64,000 bases of DNA from Portibacter marinus (GTDB lineage Bacteria > Bacteroidota > Bacteroidia > Chitinophagales > Saprospiraceae). Below are positions 18,170 through 28,041 of this stretch, piece by piece. The stretch is taken from contig NZ_JAJNKB010000002.1 in assembly GCF_021533195.1 (NCBI RefSeq), positions 372,001-436,000 on the forward strand, in the 5' to 3' direction. The stretch's first letter is position 1. Each line of letters begins with the position of its first letter. A program made the position numbers and the translations under genes. Under the pieces are notes generated by a model, which searched no databases, had not been told where the DNA came from, and worked only from the letters and a program-made list of their open reading frames with translations.

Positions 18170-18979
18170 GTGATTTATTACAAAACTAAAGATGAAATCG
18201 AATTAATTCGAATAAGTTGTCTATTGGTTTGTAAAACATTGGCAGAGATAGCTACTATTCTTAAACCTGGTGTGACTGGTGCTACCTTAGACAAGCGGGC
18301 GGAAGAATTTATACGAGATCACCAAGCTGTCCCTGGTTTCAAAGATTATAAGGGTTTTCCTGCAACACTATGCATCTCTCCTAATGAAGGAGTTGTTCAT
18401 GGTATACCTGATGATAAAGAGTTTACTGATGGTGATATTGTATCCATTGACTGTGGAACTTATCTAAATGAGTTTTATGGTGATGCAGCCTACACCTTTG
18501 CTATAGGTGAAATTCCTGATCATACTATGAAACTTCTTCAGGTAACCAAGGATAGCTTGTACAAGGGTATAGAAGCAGCACAGAAAGGCAATCGATTGGG
18601 AGATGTTGGCTATGCGATACAAAATTATGCAGAGAGGGAAAATGGTTTTGGTGTGGTTCGAGAACTGATCGGACACGGAATTGGTAGAAATCTTCATGAG
18701 AAACCGGACGTGATGAATTACGGTCAAAGGGGCAAAGGGATTCAATTGAAAGAGGGACTTGTCATAGCCATAGAGCCAATGGTCAATCAGGGAAGTAAAG
18801 AAATAGCAAAGTCCTCTGATGGGTGGACCATTATTTCGAGAGATCGAAAACCATCTGCCCATTACGAGCATACCATCGCCATCACCAAAAATGAACCAGA
18901 TATTTTATCAGATCATAGTTTTATAGAAACTTCTATAAAAAAGAATGCAAATATTAGGGATATTTCAAGAAAAAAGTAG
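18170..18979 (+). CDS. map: Methionine aminopeptidase, type I
   Basis: I place the start at the GTG at 18170, giving 269 residues beginning (M)IYYKTKDEIELIRISCLL. This matches the usual N-terminus of bacterial type I enzymes and avoids overlapping secY; the open frame itself runs back to 18131. The five metal ligands are recognisable in DGDIVSIDCGTYLNEFYGDAA (two Asp), GHGIGRNLHEKP (His), AIEPMVNQG (Glu) and HYEHTIAIT (Glu). The enzyme removes the initiator methionine from nascent chains with small second residues, so its place between secY and infA is functionally fitting. Confidence 0.95.
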   Translation: MIYYKTKDEIELIRISCLLVCKTLAEIATILKPGVTGATLDKRAEEFIRDHQAVPGFKDYKGFPATLCISPNEGVVHGIPDDKEFTDGDIVSIDCGTYLNEFYGDAAYTFAIGEIPDHTMKLLQVTKDSLYKGIEAAQKGNRLGDVGYAIQNYAERENGFGVVRELIGHGIGRNLHEKPDVMNYGQRGKGIQLKEGLVIAIEPMVNQGSKEIAKSSDGWTIISRDRKPSAHYEHTIAITKNEPDILSDHSFIETSIKKNANIRDISRKK

Positions 18980-19003
18980 ATATTTGCACTCCGAAAAAAA
19001 TAT

Positions 19004-19222
19004 ATGGCTAAGCAGGATCTAATAAAACAGGATGGAATTATCGAAGAAGCCTTGTCTAATGCTATGTTCAGAGTGAGATTGGAAAATGATCACCTCATCG
19101 TAGCGACGATAAGCGGAAAAATGCGTATGCATTATATTCGTATCCTTCCTGGAGATAAAGTAGCAGTTGAAATGTCGCCTTATGATTTGTCTAGAGGTAG
19201 AATTACTTATAGATATAAATAA
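19004..19222 (+). CDS. infA: Translation initiation factor IF-1
   Basis: The 72-residue OB-fold protein has the standard IF-1 length. Motifs seen are [39 protein letters not shown] and [15 protein letters not shown]. It occupies the ribosomal A site during initiation. A near-consensus -7 (GATATTTG, 18979-18986) lies just upstream and could add transcripts for infA and the following r-protein genes. Confidence 0.97.
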   Translation: MAKQDLIKQDGIIEEALSNAMFRVRLENDHLIVATISGKMRMHYIRILPGDKVAVEMSPYDLSRGRITYRYK

Positions 19223-19241
19223 GGAGTAAAAAATTAAAGAA

Positions 19242-19358
19242 ATGAAAGTAAGAGCTTCCATTAAGAAAAGGTCTGCCGATTGTAAAATCGTCAGACGAAA
19301 AGGTAAACTTTACATTATTAATAAGAAGAACCCTAAGTTCAAACAAAGACAAGGGTAA
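19242..19358 (+). CDS. rpmJ: 50S ribosomal protein L36 (zinc-less form)
   Basis: This short gene encodes 38 residues, [20 protein letters not shown] continuing to a conserved NPKFKQRQG end. Compared with the zinc-binding form (CxxC, then Cys and His), only Cys14 remains. The first Cys is Ser11, the third is an Asn/Lys stretch, and the His is Phe. It should therefore not bind zinc, as is common in Bacteroidota. It lies between infA and rpsM, the ancestral position. A weak AAGGAG-like stretch occurs about 16 nt upstream of its ATG. Confidence 0.96.
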   Translation: MKVRASIKKRSADCKIVRRKGKLYIINKKNPKFKQRQG

Positions 19359-19370
19359 TAATCTAGTATT

Positions 19371-19748
19371 ATGGCAAGAATAGCAGGAGTAGATCTTCCT
19401 AAAAATAAGAGAGGGGTTGTAAGCTTGACTTACATATATGGTATTGGTCCTTCAAGAGCTGAAGAAATCTTAAATTCTGTTGGTGTGGATGTTCACACAA
19501 AAGTGCAGGATTGGACAGATGACAACATCAAAGCCATCACCACACTTATACAGGATAATTTCACCGTTGAGGGAGAACTGAGATCTGAAATCCAGACCAA
19601 TATCAAGCGTTTGATGGATATCGGTTGTTACAGAGGTTTAAGGCATAGAAAAGGCCTTCCGCTACGAGGACAACGTACTCAAACCAATGCTAGAACACGT
19701 AAAGGGAAAAGAAAGACTGTTGCTAACAAGAAAAAAGCAACTAAGTAA
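19371..19748 (+). CDS. rpsM: 30S ribosomal protein S13
   Basis: The 125-residue protein begins [20 protein letters not shown] and has the tRNA-contacting C-terminal tail ([20 protein letters not shown] and a Lys-rich end). It forms head bridges to the 50S subunit. It opens the alpha-operon part, followed by rpsK after 20 bp. Confidence 0.98.
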   Translation: MARIAGVDLPKNKRGVVSLTYIYGIGPSRAEEILNSVGVDVHTKVQDWTDDNIKAITTLIQDNFTVEGELRSEIQTNIKRLMDIGCYRGLRHRKGLPLRGQRTQTNARTRKGKRKTVANKKKATK

Positions 19749-19768
19749 TAAATCTTCTATAGGATAAT

Positions 19769-20155
19769 ATGGCAAAGACAAAAAAAGCTAAGAAAAGAAA
19801 TGTCAGAGTTGATTCAACGGGCTTGGTGTATATTCAAGCAAGTTTCAACAATATCATCATTTCTATTTGTAACAACCAGGGTCAGGTAATTTCTTGGTCT
19901 TCTGCTGGTAAAGCAGGTTTCAGAGGGTCTAAGAAAAATACACCTTATGCGGCACAGATCGCTGCGACAGATGCGGCTTCTGTAGCCAATGATGCAGGTA
20001 TGAGATCTGCTGAAGTATTTGTGAAAGGACCTGGCTCAGGTAGAGAATCTGCAATCAGAGCAATCGATGGTGCAGGGATAAAGGTGACGAAGATCAAAGA
20101 TATCACTCCTATTCCACACAACGGTTGTCGTCCTCCTAAGAAAAGAAGAGTATAA
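19769..20155 (+). CDS. rpsK: 30S ribosomal protein S11
   Basis: At 128 residues it contains [20 protein letters not shown] and the C-terminal [19 protein letters not shown] signature. The asparagine-glycine pair (HNG) matches the site that forms isoaspartate in E. coli S11. It is a platform protein near the Shine-Dalgarno/anti-SD helix. In Bacteroidota that helix is little used, consistent with the lack of SD sequences before most genes here. Confidence 0.98.
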   Translation: MAKTKKAKKRNVRVDSTGLVYIQASFNNIIISICNNQGQVISWSSAGKAGFRGSKKNTPYAAQIAATDAASVANDAGMRSAEVFVKGPGSGRESAIRAIDGAGIKVTKIKDITPIPHNGCRPPKKRRV

Positions 20156-20175
20156 CATTATCATAATAATAATCA

Positions 20176-20787
20176 ATGGCTAGATATACAGGACCAACAA
20201 CTAAAAAAGCAAGAGCTTTTGGAGAGGCAATCTACGGCCCGGATCGTTCATTCGACAAGAAGAAGTATTCTCCAGGAATGCACGGGAACTCCAAAAGAAG
20301 AAGACAAAAGTCTGATTATGCTTTACAGTTAATGGAAAAGCAAAAGGCAAAATATACTTATGGCGTGCTTGAAAGACAGTTTCGTAATCTCTTCGAAACT
20401 GCTGTAAGTAAAGGAGGAGTAACAGGTGAAGTATTGCTTCAGTTGTTAGAAGCAAGATTAGATAATGTAGTTTACAGACTTGGACTTGCTCCGACTAGAA
20501 ATGCTGCCAGACAGTTGGTTACGCATAAACACATTTTAGTTAATGGTGTTTTAACCAATATTCCTTCTGCTCATCTGAGACCTGGTGACATCGTAAGTGT
20601 TAGAGGAAAGTCGAAGAATCTTCAAGTGATTTTAGATTCTTCAGCTAAGAGGTCTAATGTTAAAAACTTCCCTTGGTTAGAGTGGAATCCTGAAAGGGGA
20701 GAAGGCAGATACATTGATAATCCGGAAAGAGAGCAAATTCCGGAAAGAATCAACGAACAGTTGATTGTCGAATTGTATTCTAAGTAA
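20176..20787 (+). CDS. rpsD: 30S ribosomal protein S4
   Basis: S4 has 203 residues, beginning [20 protein letters not shown] and containing the S4 RNA-binding domain ([40 protein letters not shown]). The N-terminal region has no cysteine knuckle, so it is the zinc-free type. It nucleates 30S body assembly and in enterobacteria represses the alpha operon. rpoA follows after 74 bp. Confidence 0.98.
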   Translation: MARYTGPTTKKARAFGEAIYGPDRSFDKKKYSPGMHGNSKRRRQKSDYALQLMEKQKAKYTYGVLERQFRNLFETAVSKGGVTGEVLLQLLEARLDNVVYRLGLAPTRNAARQLVTHKHILVNGVLTNIPSAHLRPGDIVSVRGKSKNLQVILDSSAKRSNVKNFPWLEWNPERGEGRYIDNPEREQIPERINEQLIVELYSK

Positions 20788-20861
20788 GATACAAGCCGGA
20801 TTAGAAATGATCCGGCATTGCTATTTAATCGTATTTATTTAATAAAAATTAATTTGGTCGC

Positions 20862-21860
20862 ATGAGCATCTTGAACTTTCAAAAACCAGACAAAATCGTT
20901 CTACAGAAAGCAGACGATTTTCAAGGAACATTTGAATTCAGACCATTAGAGCCTGGTTTTGGTCAAACCATCGGAAATTCACTTAGAAGGGTTTTATTAT
21001 CTTCTTTAGAAGGATTTGCGATTTCAGCTATAAGAATTGCGGGAGTGGACCACGAGTTTTCTACCATAAAAGGTGTTGTAGAAGACGTTGTAAATATCAT
21101 ATTAAATCTTAAGCAGGTTAGAATTAGACAATCTGTAGAAGATGAAGATCTAAAAGAAGAGAAAATATACCTTACTGTTAGTGGTAAAGAACAATTTCTT
21201 GCCGGTGACATTGAGGAGCAGACAAATGTTTTCAAGGTAATGAATCCTGATTTGGTGATTTGCCACATGGAGCCTTTTGTTAATCTTGAGGTGGAGTTGA
21301 CCATCACAAAAGGAAGAGGATATATTCCAGCTGATGAGAACTTACCTAAAGATGCGCCAATAGGAGTTATTCCGATTGATTCTATTTATACTCCTATTAA
21401 GAAAGTAGCTTATAAGGTGTCTAATACGAGGGTGGGTCAAAGAACAGATTATGAGTTATTGACCATTGACGTTCAAACTGATGGCACCATTCATCCTGAA
21501 GAAGCAATCAAAGAAGCTTCTAGAATACTGATTCAACACCTAATGTTGATCACTGATGAGAATATTACTTTCGATGATGCTTCAACCAGAGAAGACGATA
21601 TCGTGGATGAGCACATCTTACATATGAGAAAGCTACTCAAAACTTCATTAGAAGATTTAGACCTTTCAGTAAGAGCTTACAACTGCTTGAAAGCAGCAAA
21701 AATTAATTCACTTGGTGAGTTGGTTAGATACGATACACACGAGTTGCTGAAGTTCAGAAACTTCGGTAAGAAGTCGTTAGTTGAAATAGAAGAATTACTT
21801 CAGAACAAAGGTTTGACCTTTGGAATGGATTTATCTAAATATAAACTGGAAGAAGACTAG
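20862..21860 (+). CDS. rpoA: DNA-directed RNA polymerase alpha subunit
   Basis: The 332-residue protein has the N-terminal dimerisation domain ([20 protein letters not shown] near residue 30). It also has a C-terminal domain with the helix-hairpin-helix region [20 protein letters not shown] and [20 protein letters not shown]. The C-terminal domain contacts UP elements and activators. The gene is in the normal place between rpsD and rplQ. It is followed by an unusually long 136-bp spacer with possible hairpins. Confidence 0.98.
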   Translation: MSILNFQKPDKIVLQKADDFQGTFEFRPLEPGFGQTIGNSLRRVLLSSLEGFAISAIRIAGVDHEFSTIKGVVEDVVNIILNLKQVRIRQSVEDEDLKEEKIYLTVSGKEQFLAGDIEEQTNVFKVMNPDLVICHMEPFVNLEVELTITKGRGYIPADENLPKDAPIGVIPIDSIYTPIKKVAYKVSNTRVGQRTDYELLTIDVQTDGTIHPEEAIKEASRILIQHLMLITDENITFDDASTREDDIVDEHILHMRKLLKTSLEDLDLSVRAYNCLKAAKINSLGELVRYDTHELLKFRNFGKKSLVEIEELLQNKGLTFGMDLSKYKLEED

Positions 21861-21892
21861 CAAACGTCTGGCACTTCTAGTGACTATAATTG

Positions 21893-21963
21893 TTATTGGC
21901 AGGCGATTCGCCTAATTGTTAATAGTATTAACCGATCGAGTACATTCCCAGGCCAATATAGTG
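21893..21963 (+). promoter_or_regulatory. Potentially structured spacer between rpoA and rplQ
   Basis: The 136-bp gap 21861-21996 is long for this tightly packed cluster. AGGCGA-T-TCGCCT (21901-21913) is a near-perfect palindrome. It is enclosed by TATTGGC (about 21894-21900) and GCCAATA (21952-21958), which can pair to form a larger stem. No T-run follows, so it looks like a leader or processing element and not a terminator. No known r-protein leader class is claimed. Confidence 0.3.
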
Positions 21964-21996
21964 GAATTCGAAAAGTGATACGAAGATTAATTCAAT

Positions 21997-22464
21997 ATGA
22001 GACACGGTAAAAAATTTAATCACCTAAGTCGAAAGAAGGGACACAGAGTAGCCCTTATGAAAAACATGTCAAATGCTCTTGTGAAGCATAAGCGGATCAA
22101 CACAACGCTTGCAAAGGCAAAAGCTTTGAGAGTCTTTTTGGAACCGTTGATTACGAAAGCCAAGAAGAATACTACGCATAGTAGAAGAACTGTTTTCGGG
22201 TATCTACAAGATAAGAGTTCGATCGAAGAGTTATTTGGTCCTATAGCCGAGAAAGTAGCTGCTAGACCAGGAGGATATTTGAGAATTATCAAGACAGGGT
22301 TCAGAAAAGGTGATGCAGCTGAAACAGCATTGATTGAATTTGTAGACTACAATGATGTTTACTCTAATGAAGGTAAGCAAGGCTCTAGCGGTAGAAGACG
22401 AAGAAGAAGAGGTGGAGGAAATAAAAATGCAGCGGCCGTCAAAGGAAAGAACGAAGAAGAATAA
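21997..22464 (+). CDS. rplQ: 50S ribosomal protein L17
   Basis: The protein has 155 residues. The conserved core begins [20 protein letters not shown] and has [20 protein letters not shown]. Beyond the roughly 120-residue core there is an Arg/Gly/Lys/Glu-rich low-complexity tail ([14 protein letters not shown] and a KNEEE end), an extension seen in Bacteroidota L17. It is the last gene of the ribosomal cluster and is followed by a strong terminator. Confidence 0.97.
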   Translation: MRHGKKFNHLSRKKGHRVALMKNMSNALVKHKRINTTLAKAKALRVFLEPLITKAKKNTTHSRRTVFGYLQDKSSIEELFGPIAEKVAARPGGYLRIIKTGFRKGDAAETALIEFVDYNDVYSNEGKQGSSGRRRRRRGGGNKNAAAVKGKNEEE

Positions 22465-22490
22465 TGATATTTAATTTTAATGAAAATATA

Positions 22491-22525
22491 AAGGTGGTAA
22501 ATGTAGCTCATTACCACCTTTTTTT
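22491..22525 (+). terminator. Intrinsic terminator of the ribosomal cluster
   Basis: AAGGTGGTAA (22491-22500) pairs perfectly with TTACCACCTT (22511-22520) around a 10-nt loop, followed by T residues to 22525. It lies 26 nt after the rplQ stop. Confidence 0.9.
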
Positions 22526-22532
22526 ATATTTG
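22525..22532 (+). promoter_or_regulatory. -7 element for carA, abutting the terminator
   Basis: TATATTTG is a perfect TAnnTTTG match that starts at the last T of the terminator tract. The -33 region would fall inside the hairpin, and no clear TTG is present there. Initiation near 22538 gives a leader of about 23 nt before carA. Confidence 0.45.
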
Positions 22533-22560
22533 CAATTCGCTTAAACGATATTTTACAATC

Positions 22561-23658
22561 ATGGTTGATACCTCTTACGAAAAAGCAATTCTACTACTAG
22601 AAGATGGAACATTTTTCGAAGGTCGGGCTTGTGGAAAAAAAGGCACGACTACTGGAGAAATATGTTTTAATACAGGAATGACAGGTTACCAGGAGATTTT
22701 TACTGATCCATCTTATTTTGGACAGATCCTTGTCGCAACCAATGCACATATTGGTAATTATGGAACATTGGAGGCAGATACTGAATCTGAAAAAGTGCAG
22801 ATTTCCGGGTTGGTTTGTAAAAATTTCACGAATGACTATAGTCGGCAAATGGCAGATTCAGACCTGCAAAATTATTTTGAGAGCGAATCTATAGTCAGTA
22901 TTTCTGATATTGATACCAGAGCTATTGTACGGCATATCAGAAATAAAGGCGCCATGAACGCGATCATCTCTTCTGAATTGCTGGATCTGGAAGAATTGAA
23001 ATCAAGGCTTGAAAAGGTACCTTCAATGGATGGACTTGAATTGGCCACTAAGGTCAGTACCAAAGAACCATATGTTAAAGGGGCAGCAGACGCTGACAAG
23101 CGTATTGCAGTATTGGATTTCGGAACTAAGCAGAACATTTTAGATTGTTTCACAGAGAGGGGATGTTATTTGAAAGTTTTCAATGCAAGAACCGAATATG
23201 ATGAATTAATGCAATTCAATCCAGATGGTTTCTTTCTTTCAAACGGTCCTGGCGATCCCGCTTCCATGGACTACGCTATTAAAACCGTTAAGAGAATTTT
23301 AGAGGAAGACAAGCCTGTCTTCGGGATTTGTTTGGGACATCAAATTCTGGCTTTGGCTATGGATATATCAACTTATAAGATGCATCATGGACACAGGGGA
23401 ATTAACCACCCTGTCATTAATCTTTCCACCAATAAATGCGAAATTACCAGCCAGAATCATGGTTTTGGGGTAGACGCTAAAGAATTAGAAAAAAGATCTT
23501 ACGATATCATTATTACACATAAGAACTTGAACGATGAAACAGTTGAGGGATTGAGAGTGAAAGGTAAAAAAGCGTTCTCTGTACAATATCATCCTGAAGC
23601 TGCTCCTGGTCCCCACGACTCAAGATATTTGTTTGATGAATTCGTAGGAATGTTATAA
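22561..23658 (+). CDS. carA: Carbamoyl-phosphate synthase small (glutaminase) subunit
   Basis: The 365-residue protein has the N-terminal CPSase_sm domain (LLEDGTFFEGRACG, GEICFNTGMTGYQEIFTDPS) and a class I glutamine amidotransferase domain. The triad is Cys257 in FGICLGHQILA with His344 and Glu346 in VQYHPEAAPG. It supplies ammonia to CarB for carbamoyl phosphate, used in pyrimidine and arginine synthesis. carB is not in this window. The order rplQ-carA-eno is conserved in many Bacteroidota. eno follows after 21 bp. Confidence 0.97.
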   Translation: MVDTSYEKAILLLEDGTFFEGRACGKKGTTTGEICFNTGMTGYQEIFTDPSYFGQILVATNAHIGNYGTLEADTESEKVQISGLVCKNFTNDYSRQMADSDLQNYFESESIVSISDIDTRAIVRHIRNKGAMNAIISSELLDLEELKSRLEKVPSMDGLELATKVSTKEPYVKGAADADKRIAVLDFGTKQNILDCFTERGCYLKVFNARTEYDELMQFNPDGFFLSNGPGDPASMDYAIKTVKRILEEDKPVFGICLGHQILALAMDISTYKMHHGHRGINHPVINLSTNKCEITSQNHGFGVDAKELEKRSYDIIITHKNLNDETVEGLRVKGKKAFSVQYHPEAAPGPHDSRYLFDEFVGML

Positions 23659-23679
23659 ACGAAATAAAAAAATTTTTAG

Positions 23680-24963
<1,284 letters not shown>

Positions 24964-25096
24964 TAGTAGATTACTACACAAAAGTCATTCTTATAGTAAA
25001 AGGATGCCATTGTTTTCTAAAGAGAAGGCAATTTTAACCCTTAAAAATCAAATTATAAACAAATAATCATTTACCTTTATACGTAAATCGTTCATA

Positions 25097-25372
25097 ATGA
25101 AAAGTAAATGGTTAAATAAGTACTTTTTGACTTTGTTTTTTTTTATAGTATGGCTATTGTTTTTTGACAAGTACAATTTTTTTGCTCAAAGAAAACTGAA
25201 AGCCTCAACTGTTAAACTAGAGATAGAATATCAGCAGTTACTAGAAAACATTGAAATAGCAAAGAAGGAAAAAACGGATTTATTGTTAAATCAAGAAAAG
25301 TACGGAAGAGAAAAATACTATTTACATAAAGATGATGAGGATGTCTTTATCATTGAAAAAAATAAAAAATGA
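25097..25372 (+). CDS. Septum formation initiator family protein (FtsB/DivIC-like)
   Basis: The 91-residue protein has a short cytoplasmic basic start ([10 protein letters not shown]), one transmembrane segment (about 10-28, [19 protein letters not shown]), then a coiled-coil region of about 35 residues rich in Lys, Glu and Leu. A compact end [20 protein letters not shown] follows. The -REKY- plus acidic 'vyvie' end is typical of FtsB/DivIC. These proteins form the divisome bridge with FtsL/FtsQ. A place directly after eno is the classic position of ftsB. Its stop overlaps the sucD start by 4 bp (ATGA), which suggests coupling. Confidence 0.85.
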   Translation: MKSKWLNKYFLTLFFFIVWLLFFDKYNFFAQRKLKASTVKLEIEYQQLLENIEIAKKEKTDLLLNQEKYGREKYYLHKDDEDVFIIEKNKK

Positions 25373-26241
25373 GCGTTTTAGTCAACAAAGATTCAAAGAT
25401 AATTGTACAGGGCTTTACCGGTAAGGAAGGATCCTTCCATGCTGAGCAAATGATTGATTATGGCACCAATGTGGTAGGTGGGGTCACTCCGGGTAAGGGA
25501 GGTCAGGAACATTTAGGAAAACCGGTTATGAACACCGTTGCTGAAGCTGTAAGTGAATTAGGAGCTGATACATCGATCATTTTTGTCCCACCAGCTTTTG
25601 CGGCAGACGCTGTGATGGAGGCTGCAGCTGCAGGAATCAAAGTAATCATTTGTATTACAGAAGGTATTCCGGTCCAGGACATGGTTAAAGTGAGGGATTT
25701 TATTAAGGATTACGATTGTACGCTTATTGGACCAAATTGTCCGGGTGTCATCACTCCTGGTGAAGCTAAGGTTGGAATTATGCCTGGTTTCGTCTTTAAA
25801 AAGGGTAAGGTAGGTGTTGTTTCTAAATCAGGAACGTTGACCTATGAAGCTGCAGACCAGATCGTCAAAGCAGGATTAGGAATTTCTACAGCGATTGGAA
25901 TAGGCGGTGACCCCATTGTAGGAACTCCCACGAAAGAAGCCATAGAACTCTTTATGAATGATCCAGAAACGGAAGGAATAGTAATGATAGGGGAGATAGG
26001 TGGAAATTATGAAGCCTTAGCGTCACAATACATCAAGGAAACGGGAAACAAGAAACCAGTTGTCGGATTTATTGCGGGTCAGACTGCTCCCAAAGGAAGA
26101 ACAATGGGACATGCTGGTGCAATTGTGGGAGGAAAAGATGATACCGCTGAAGCTAAAATGAAGATTATGGAAGAATGTGGTATTCACGTGGTACATTCAC
26201 CAGCTGACATTGGCAAAACAATGAAAAAGGTCTTGGGTTAA
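25369..26241 (+). CDS. sucD: Succinyl-CoA ligase (ADP/GDP-forming) alpha subunit
   Basis: At 290 residues it has the CoA-binding start [17 protein letters not shown], the [18 protein letters not shown] stretch and the phosphorylated active-site histidine His248 in [13 protein letters not shown]. With SucC (not in the window) it interconverts succinyl-CoA and succinate with substrate-level phosphorylation in the TCA cycle. A terminator lies just downstream, inside the 3' end of the convergent gene. Confidence 0.97.
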   Translation: MSVLVNKDSKIIVQGFTGKEGSFHAEQMIDYGTNVVGGVTPGKGGQEHLGKPVMNTVAEAVSELGADTSIIFVPPAFAADAVMEAAAAGIKVIICITEGIPVQDMVKVRDFIKDYDCTLIGPNCPGVITPGEAKVGIMPGFVFKKGKVGVVSKSGTLTYEAADQIVKAGLGISTAIGIGGDPIVGTPTKEAIELFMNDPETEGIVMIGEIGGNYEALASQYIKETGNKKPVVGFIAGQTAPKGRTMGHAGAIVGGKDDTAEAKMKIMEECGIHVVHSPADIGKTMKKVLG

Positions 26242-26263
26242 ATAGTACCCTTTTAAATAATAA

Positions 26264-27499
26264 TTACGAGTTCTCTTCAACTAGAAGAGGACTTTTTTTA
26301 TATCTGCGAATTTTTTCCACAATCATCGGTATAATATTTTTTGCTAAAGGTGATTGACCATTAAATAAAACCGCTACTGCGAAGTCTTCTTTTAAGCTAA
26401 AAGCCATTTCACTTCTATAGTCATTCACCATGCCTCCATGATGATAAAGTGTGCGAATCTCATCTGTATCCTCAGAGCTAAATTGGTGAACCCTCCAACC
26501 ATAGGAATAATAGGTGTCTTCGAATCCTGGCCATTTCTTATAATAACGATGACTGACTTTGGTTTCAATAACAGGACAAACAAGACGCTCTACATTTTCT
26601 TTGTCAAGTAAGGCATCGAAGTTACCTAGCATCAGTCCCAAAAATCTGGACATGTCTTCAGTTGTGGTATTAATTCCTCCTGCAGGTACAGCGTTGTAGT
26701 ATTTACGATTGATTCGGACTGGATACCACCCGTTGCCCTTCTTTTTATGTGGTAAAGCTACATTTGGATCTTTTGCAATGTTTCGATACTCAGTAGATGT
26801 ACTGTTCATGCACAAAGGGGTGAACATCTTTTCTGCGAAGAGAGATTGAATAGACGCATCAAATTTCCTTTCAAGTAATTTGCCACTTACTGCAAACGCA
26901 GCATTTTGATAACTGTATATGCTACCTGGTTCCTTTAGATTATCAATTTTATTGAACTGCTTTATGATTCTGGATATCGGTAGGCCATCTTCCACCAAAT
27001 TTGTATAGCTGTGATAGGGAAAACCTCCTGTATGTGAAAGTAAATGTCCCACAGTAATTGCTGAGGCAAAAGAATCATTTTGCAATTGAAGATCTGGTAA
27101 ATAACGGTTCAGCGGCTCATGGTAAGAAACTTTATCCTGCTGCTCCAAAATGGCAAAGAGGGTAGAGGTAAAGCTTTTAGATAGTGATCCAATTCTAAAG
27201 ATACTTTGTCCATCAAGTGAAGTTTTATCCTTAAAATTACTGAAGCCAAAGGTCTTCTCGTAGACTATGTGATTACCAAGGACAATAGAGATGCCTACGC
27301 CCGGAAAATCATTTGCTAATTGGCTAGCACTGAAAATAGAATCAATCGCATTTTCTAACTCCGTAAAATCTTGATACTGTAGCTGTACAGCCGGTTTAGC
27401 ATTTACAATTTTTTCAGGAGTAATAGTCGAACCCTGATAACAGGATTGCAGTGACCATAACCATAGGCAAGTGCTAAAAATGAATGCTATTCTATACAA
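26264..27499 (-). CDS. Serine beta-lactamase-like hydrolase (class C/PBP4* fold), lipoprotein
   Basis: The protein has 411 residues with a lipoprotein signal (WSLQSC, Cys20). The serine hydrolase motifs are present: SLSK at 105-108 (nucleophile Ser105, Lys108), the Tyr-x-Asn motif YQN at 197-199 in IYSYQNAAFAV, and a late YHHGGMVNDY in place of KTG. The HHGG variant is usual for non-beta-lactamase members (esterases and D-amino-acid or peptide hydrolases), so antibiotic hydrolysis should not be assumed. It probably acts in the periplasm or at the outer membrane. The gene lies 3 bp downstream of crtZ on the same strand. Its last codons double as the sucD terminator. Confidence 0.88.
   Translation of the reverse strand: MYRIAFIFSTCLWLWSLQSCYQGSTITPEKIVNAKPAVQLQYQDFTELENAIDSIFSASQLANDFPGVGISIVLGNHIVYEKTFGFSNFKDKTSLDGQSIFRIGSLSKSFTSTLFAILEQQDKVSYHEPLNRYLPDLQLQNDSFASAITVGHLLSHTGGFPYHSYTNLVEDGLPISRIIKQFNKIDNLKEPGSIYSYQNAAFAVSGKLLERKFDASIQSLFAEKMFTPLCMNSTSTEYRNIAKDPNVALPHKKKGNGWYPVRINRKYYNAVPAGGINTTTEDMSRFLGLMLGNFDALLDKENVERLVCPVIETKVSHRYYKKWPGFEDTYYSYGWRVHQFSSEDTDEIRTLYHHGGMVNDYRSEMAFSLKEDFAVAVLFNGQSPLAKNIIPMIVEKIRRYKKSPLLVEENS
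26269..26299 (+). terminator. sucD terminator embedded in the convergent gene's coding end
   Basis: AGTTCTCTTC (26269-26278) pairs with GAAGAGGACT (26284-26293) through ten pairs, one of them T-G, around a 5-nt loop. Seven T residues follow. The hairpin lies wholly inside the last codons of the minus-strand gene ending at 26264. On the minus strand there is no T-run, so it should act on plus-strand transcripts only. Confidence 0.75.
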
Positions 27500-27502
27500 A
27501 TA

Positions 27503-27988
27503 TTAAGAAGTTTGCGCCTTTCTTCTCTGTGAACGGCTTTTAAAATACTTCTTAGCTACAATTAGCAGGCCAAAGGACTCACAGTCTTCTTTAGTTTGTA
27601 CCGCATGATGCGCGCCATGAGCTCTTAAAATGGCTTTCGAATAAGGACTTTCAAGTTGCCTAAACCATTTGAATCTTTGATGTATGTAGACGTCGTGGAT
27701 TAGAAAATATGTCAATCCATAGAGGCTAATGCCAATGCCTATGTATAATAAAAATCTTAACTCTGGGTAAAAAGATCCAAGCATATAGCATGCAGCACTT
27801 GGAATGGCGAAAACCAGAAAAAATCGATCATTCTTTTCAAAAAAACCATCGTTTTCATGAGGTTTGTGATGGTCTTCGTGCCAGGACCATAGTGGGCCAT
27901 GCATCAAATACTTATGTGTGAACCAGGCCATAAATTCCATGCCTATAAAAGCAGCTAGAACACATCCTAAATAAAACAACCAAGTCAT
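27503..27988 (-). CDS. crtZ: Beta-carotene hydroxylase, CrtZ type
   Basis: The 161-residue membrane protein of the fatty acid hydroxylase superfamily has the four histidine clusters that bind the di-iron centre: HKYLMHG, HEDHHKP, HDVYIHQRF and HGAHHA. All are in the order and spacing of bacterial CrtZ. It hydroxylates the beta-ionone rings of beta-carotene to give cryptoxanthin and zeaxanthin. No other carotenoid gene (crtB, crtI, crtY) is nearby, apart from the prenyltransferase at 1448, so the rest of the pathway must be elsewhere. Four hydrophobic stretches fit the membrane topology. Confidence 0.92.
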   Translation of the reverse strand: MTWLFYLGCVLAAFIGMEFMAWFTHKYLMHGPLWSWHEDHHKPHENDGFFEKNDRFFLVFAIPSAACYMLGSFYPELRFLLYIGIGISLYGLTYFLIHDVYIHQRFKWFRQLESPYSKAILRAHGAHHAVQTKEDCESFGLLIVAKKYFKSRSQRRKAQTS

Positions 27989-28041
27989 TATCTATCTTTT
28001 CTTTCTTAACAAGATAGACAAAATTATGTTTTAATTTTGGG

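Noticed and set aside
26264-27499. Antibiotic-resistance beta-lactamase
   Set aside because: Although the SxxK and YxN motifs are present, the third motif is HHGG and the protein is a lipoprotein of the broad serine hydrolase group. Resistance cannot be inferred.
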